Assembly: GCA_021151825.1 (NCBI GenBank)
Contig: JAGKWQ010000001.1
Span: forward strand, 868,001 to 932,000
Direction: 5' to 3'
Source of the DNA: Cellvibrionaceae bacterium
Lineage (GTDB): Bacteria > Pseudomonadota > Gammaproteobacteria > Pseudomonadales > Cellvibrionaceae
Length of the DNA: 64,000 bases
Shown here: positions 62,561-64,000 of the stretch, piece by piece
How positions within the stretch are numbered: position 1 is the first letter of the stretch
How the letters are laid out: each line of letters begins with the position of its first letter
The notes under the pieces: generated by a model
Seen by the model: only the letters and a program-made list of their open reading frames with translations
Told to the model about the DNA's origin: nothing
Database searches by the model: none
Position numbers and translations under genes: made by a program

Positions 62561-63775
62561 TTATTGTGGTGTTAAACGTAATACCACTACACCGTGCGCA
62601 GGGATTTTGGTAACAAACTTTTCTGTCGTGGACCCCTTATTACCATTCCAGATATCGCGCCAGTTGAATTTTTTCTTATCGAAGAAAATTTCGTGTTTGA
62701 AAAGATCGTCTTTCATGTAGTGGAAAGCCCAGTCCAGGGTGTAATCGCGTGCGACATCATCGCGGTTCAGGAACAGGAATGCGAACTCACCTTTTTCCAA
62801 TGCCTTCACGTAAATTTCAATATCGCCGTCATCAATCCATTTCATGGCCTGAACACCAAGCTTGTCCTGATTAATCGCTAACATATCTTTGTTGGTGAGG
62901 ATTTTTTTAGTGGCATCACTCATGCTGCGCAAATCATTGCCAGTAATCAGTGGCGATGCCATGATGGCCCACAATGAAAAATGTGCGCGGTCTTCATCTT
63001 CGGTCATACCGTTGCCCACTTCCATCATATCCATATCATTCCAGTGGCCAGGGCCCGCAAATTTACGTAAACCAGCTTGCTTGTCGAGGATGGGCAACAC
63101 GCCCCATGATGACCAGGAACCGTGGTTGTGTTCGCAATTCCAGCATGGATAAATATCGCCTGTAGTGCGCCAGGAATGACCAACATCTTTGGCCCAATCC
63201 CAAGGCTTGTTATCGCCCCATTCGCAAATACTGAATAAAATCGGGCGACCGGCCTTGTGCAATGCATCGCGCATTGTTGAATATGCAGAAATCGGATTGA
63301 TATCTTTGGTATCGCACCAATCGTATTTCACGTAATCAATACCCCAGCTCGCGTAAGTAATCGCATCCTGGTATTCGTGACCGCGACTGCCCGGACGGCC
63401 TGCGCAAGTGGTGTTGCCTGCGTCAGAATAGATGCCGAGTTTCAAACCTTTTTTATGGACATAATCTGCCAGCGCTTTGATGCCGGAAGGAAAATGTTTT
63501 TTATCCGCTTGGATAAAACCATTTTTATCGCGTTCACCGTGCCAACAATCGTCGATATTAATATATTCATAACCCGCGTCTTTCATGCCCGACGAAACCA
63601 TCGCATCGGCCATTTCGCGAATCATACTTTCATCCACGTTACAACCAAAAGTATTCCAGCTGTTCCAACCTAGTTGTGGTGTTTTGGCGAGCTGCTCAAA
63701 TTTTTGCGCATGTGCATGCGCACCCAGCAATAACGAGGCGATAAAGCCAAGATGGATAAATAATTTTTTTGTCAT
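62561..63775 (-). CDS. GH27 alpha-galactosidase, secreted
   Basis: A 404-residue retaining alpha-galactosidase. Signal peptide 1-23 (AHAHAQ); the barrel begins PQLGWNSWNTFGCNVDE. The nucleophile Asp is in VKYDWCD, the acid/base Asp in RTTGDIYPC, and the Cys pairs (NIDDCWHG, AGNTTCAGRPG) typical of the family are present. A C-terminal antiparallel beta domain closes the protein (VTKIPAHGVVVLRLTP). It removes alpha-1,6-galactose from galactomannan or raffinose-type sugars. ATG 63775 is the start. No other hemicellulose gene is adjacent. Confidence 0.94.
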   Translation of the reverse strand: MTKKLFIHLGFIASLLLGAHAHAQKFEQLAKTPQLGWNSWNTFGCNVDESMIREMADAMVSSGMKDAGYEYINIDDCWHGERDKNGFIQADKKHFPSGIKALADYVHKKGLKLGIYSDAGNTTCAGRPGSRGHEYQDAITYASWGIDYVKYDWCDTKDINPISAYSTMRDALHKAGRPILFSICEWGDNKPWDWAKDVGHSWRTTGDIYPCWNCEHNHGSWSSWGVLPILDKQAGLRKFAGPGHWNDMDMMEVGNGMTEDEDRAHFSLWAIMASPLITGNDLRSMSDATKKILTNKDMLAINQDKLGVQAMKWIDDGDIEIYVKALEKGEFAFLFLNRDDVARDYTLDWAFHYMKDDLFKHEIFFDKKKFNWRDIWNGNKGSTTEKFVTKIPAHGVVVLRLTPQ

Positions 63776-63850
63776 GGGTGAGTACCTGATGGTGTCATTT
63801 TTTATAAAAATTTATTGGATATTACTAATCATATAAATTAGCGGATTTAC

Positions 63851-63882
63851 AAAAAAAACTGCAATCTGAATTGCAGTTTTTT
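63851..63882 (-). terminator. Terminator of the gene at the right edge
   Basis: CTGCAAT / ATTGCAG stem with a 4-nt loop flanked by A and T runs, about 20 bp past the stop of the partial minus-strand gene. It isolates the GH27 gene from it. Confidence 0.88.
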
Positions 63883-63902
63883 ACTTTTTCAATCATCCAG
63901 TA

Positions 63903-64000
63903 TTATTGATTCAAACTTTGGATTTTGGTGTTAAATGCTTTGATAATTGCAATGGTCGATGCATCTGAATCATAAATGCCATACATACCTTGTTCTTCTT
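63903..64000 (-). CDS. C-terminal end of an unidentified protein (5' part beyond window)
   Basis: The minus strand from the right edge encodes EEQGMYGIYDSDASTIAIIK and continues 11 residues to a TAA at 63905-63903. It is followed by a good terminator, which supports a real gene end. Too short to assign. Confidence 0.6.
   Translation of the reverse strand, partial: EEQGMYGIYDSDASTIAIIKAFNTKIQSLNQ

Overview
The window looks like chromosome of a polysaccharide-degrading gammaproteobacterium, most likely Cellvibrio or a close relative. This is inferred from gene content: three large TonB-dependent receptors (TBDRs), GH18, GH19, GH20 and GH27 enzymes with CBM5/12 and CBM6 modules and Ser-rich linkers, a tryptophan-halogenase/JmjC cluster, and the rsd-dsbB pair known from Pseudomonas. 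No phage, IS element, CRISPR array, tRNA or rRNA was seen.

Layout. 1-6.3 kb is housekeeping: rsd (cut by the left edge), dsbB, a His-rich FliL-like protein, gshA, a GNAT acetyltransferase and small membrane proteins. 6.4-16 kb, minus strand, is a glycan-uptake locus: two paralogous TBDRs followed by a surface lipoprotein whose GH5-like barrel has lost its catalytic residues; LacI-type palindromes lie upstream. 16.5-20.6 kb holds a periplasmic glutathione peroxidase, a GH18 chitinase with CBM5/12 and CBM6, and a secreted protein of unknown role. 21.2-30.1 kb, minus strand, is a TBDR followed by an operon of three tryptophan-halogenase-family proteins (the middle one degenerate) and a JmjC/cupin_8 dioxygenase. 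30.4-39.1 kb, minus strand, has a membrane-tethered AraC regulator and a six-gene operon (PLP D-amino-acid deaminase, GntP/DsdX-type permease, RpiR regulator, D-aminoacylase, RidA, GH20 hexosaminidase). This operon could take amino sugars and acylated D-amino acids from chitin or peptidoglycan remnants. It diverges from a GH19 chitinase with a beta/gamma-crystallin module (39.8-41.2 kb).

42.2-47.4 kb is a second candidate system: an ECF sigma/anti-sigma/lipoprotein operon, a divergent subtilase, and a two-gene operon for a secreted protein with a strict four-residue repeat and an outer-membrane barrel. All three transcription units carry a similar GGAAT-N15/16-CGT promoter, so they may form one regulon. 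47.5-51.4 kb holds a PI-PLC-type protein with duplicated repeats, an SMP-30-like propeller and a lipoprotein/helical-protein pair. 51.5-58.6 kb concerns nitrate: two divergent NarK/NasA transporters, one behind a well-formed sigma-54 promoter, a fused PP2C-kinase and a membrane-anchored response regulator. 58.7-64 kb has a PhoD-like phosphatase, a diguanylate cyclase, a GH27 alpha-galactosidase and the tail of one more gene.

Calls rest on reading motifs and translations by eye; no database search was run. Several starts were moved inward from the longest open frame to an ATG with a ribosome binding site.
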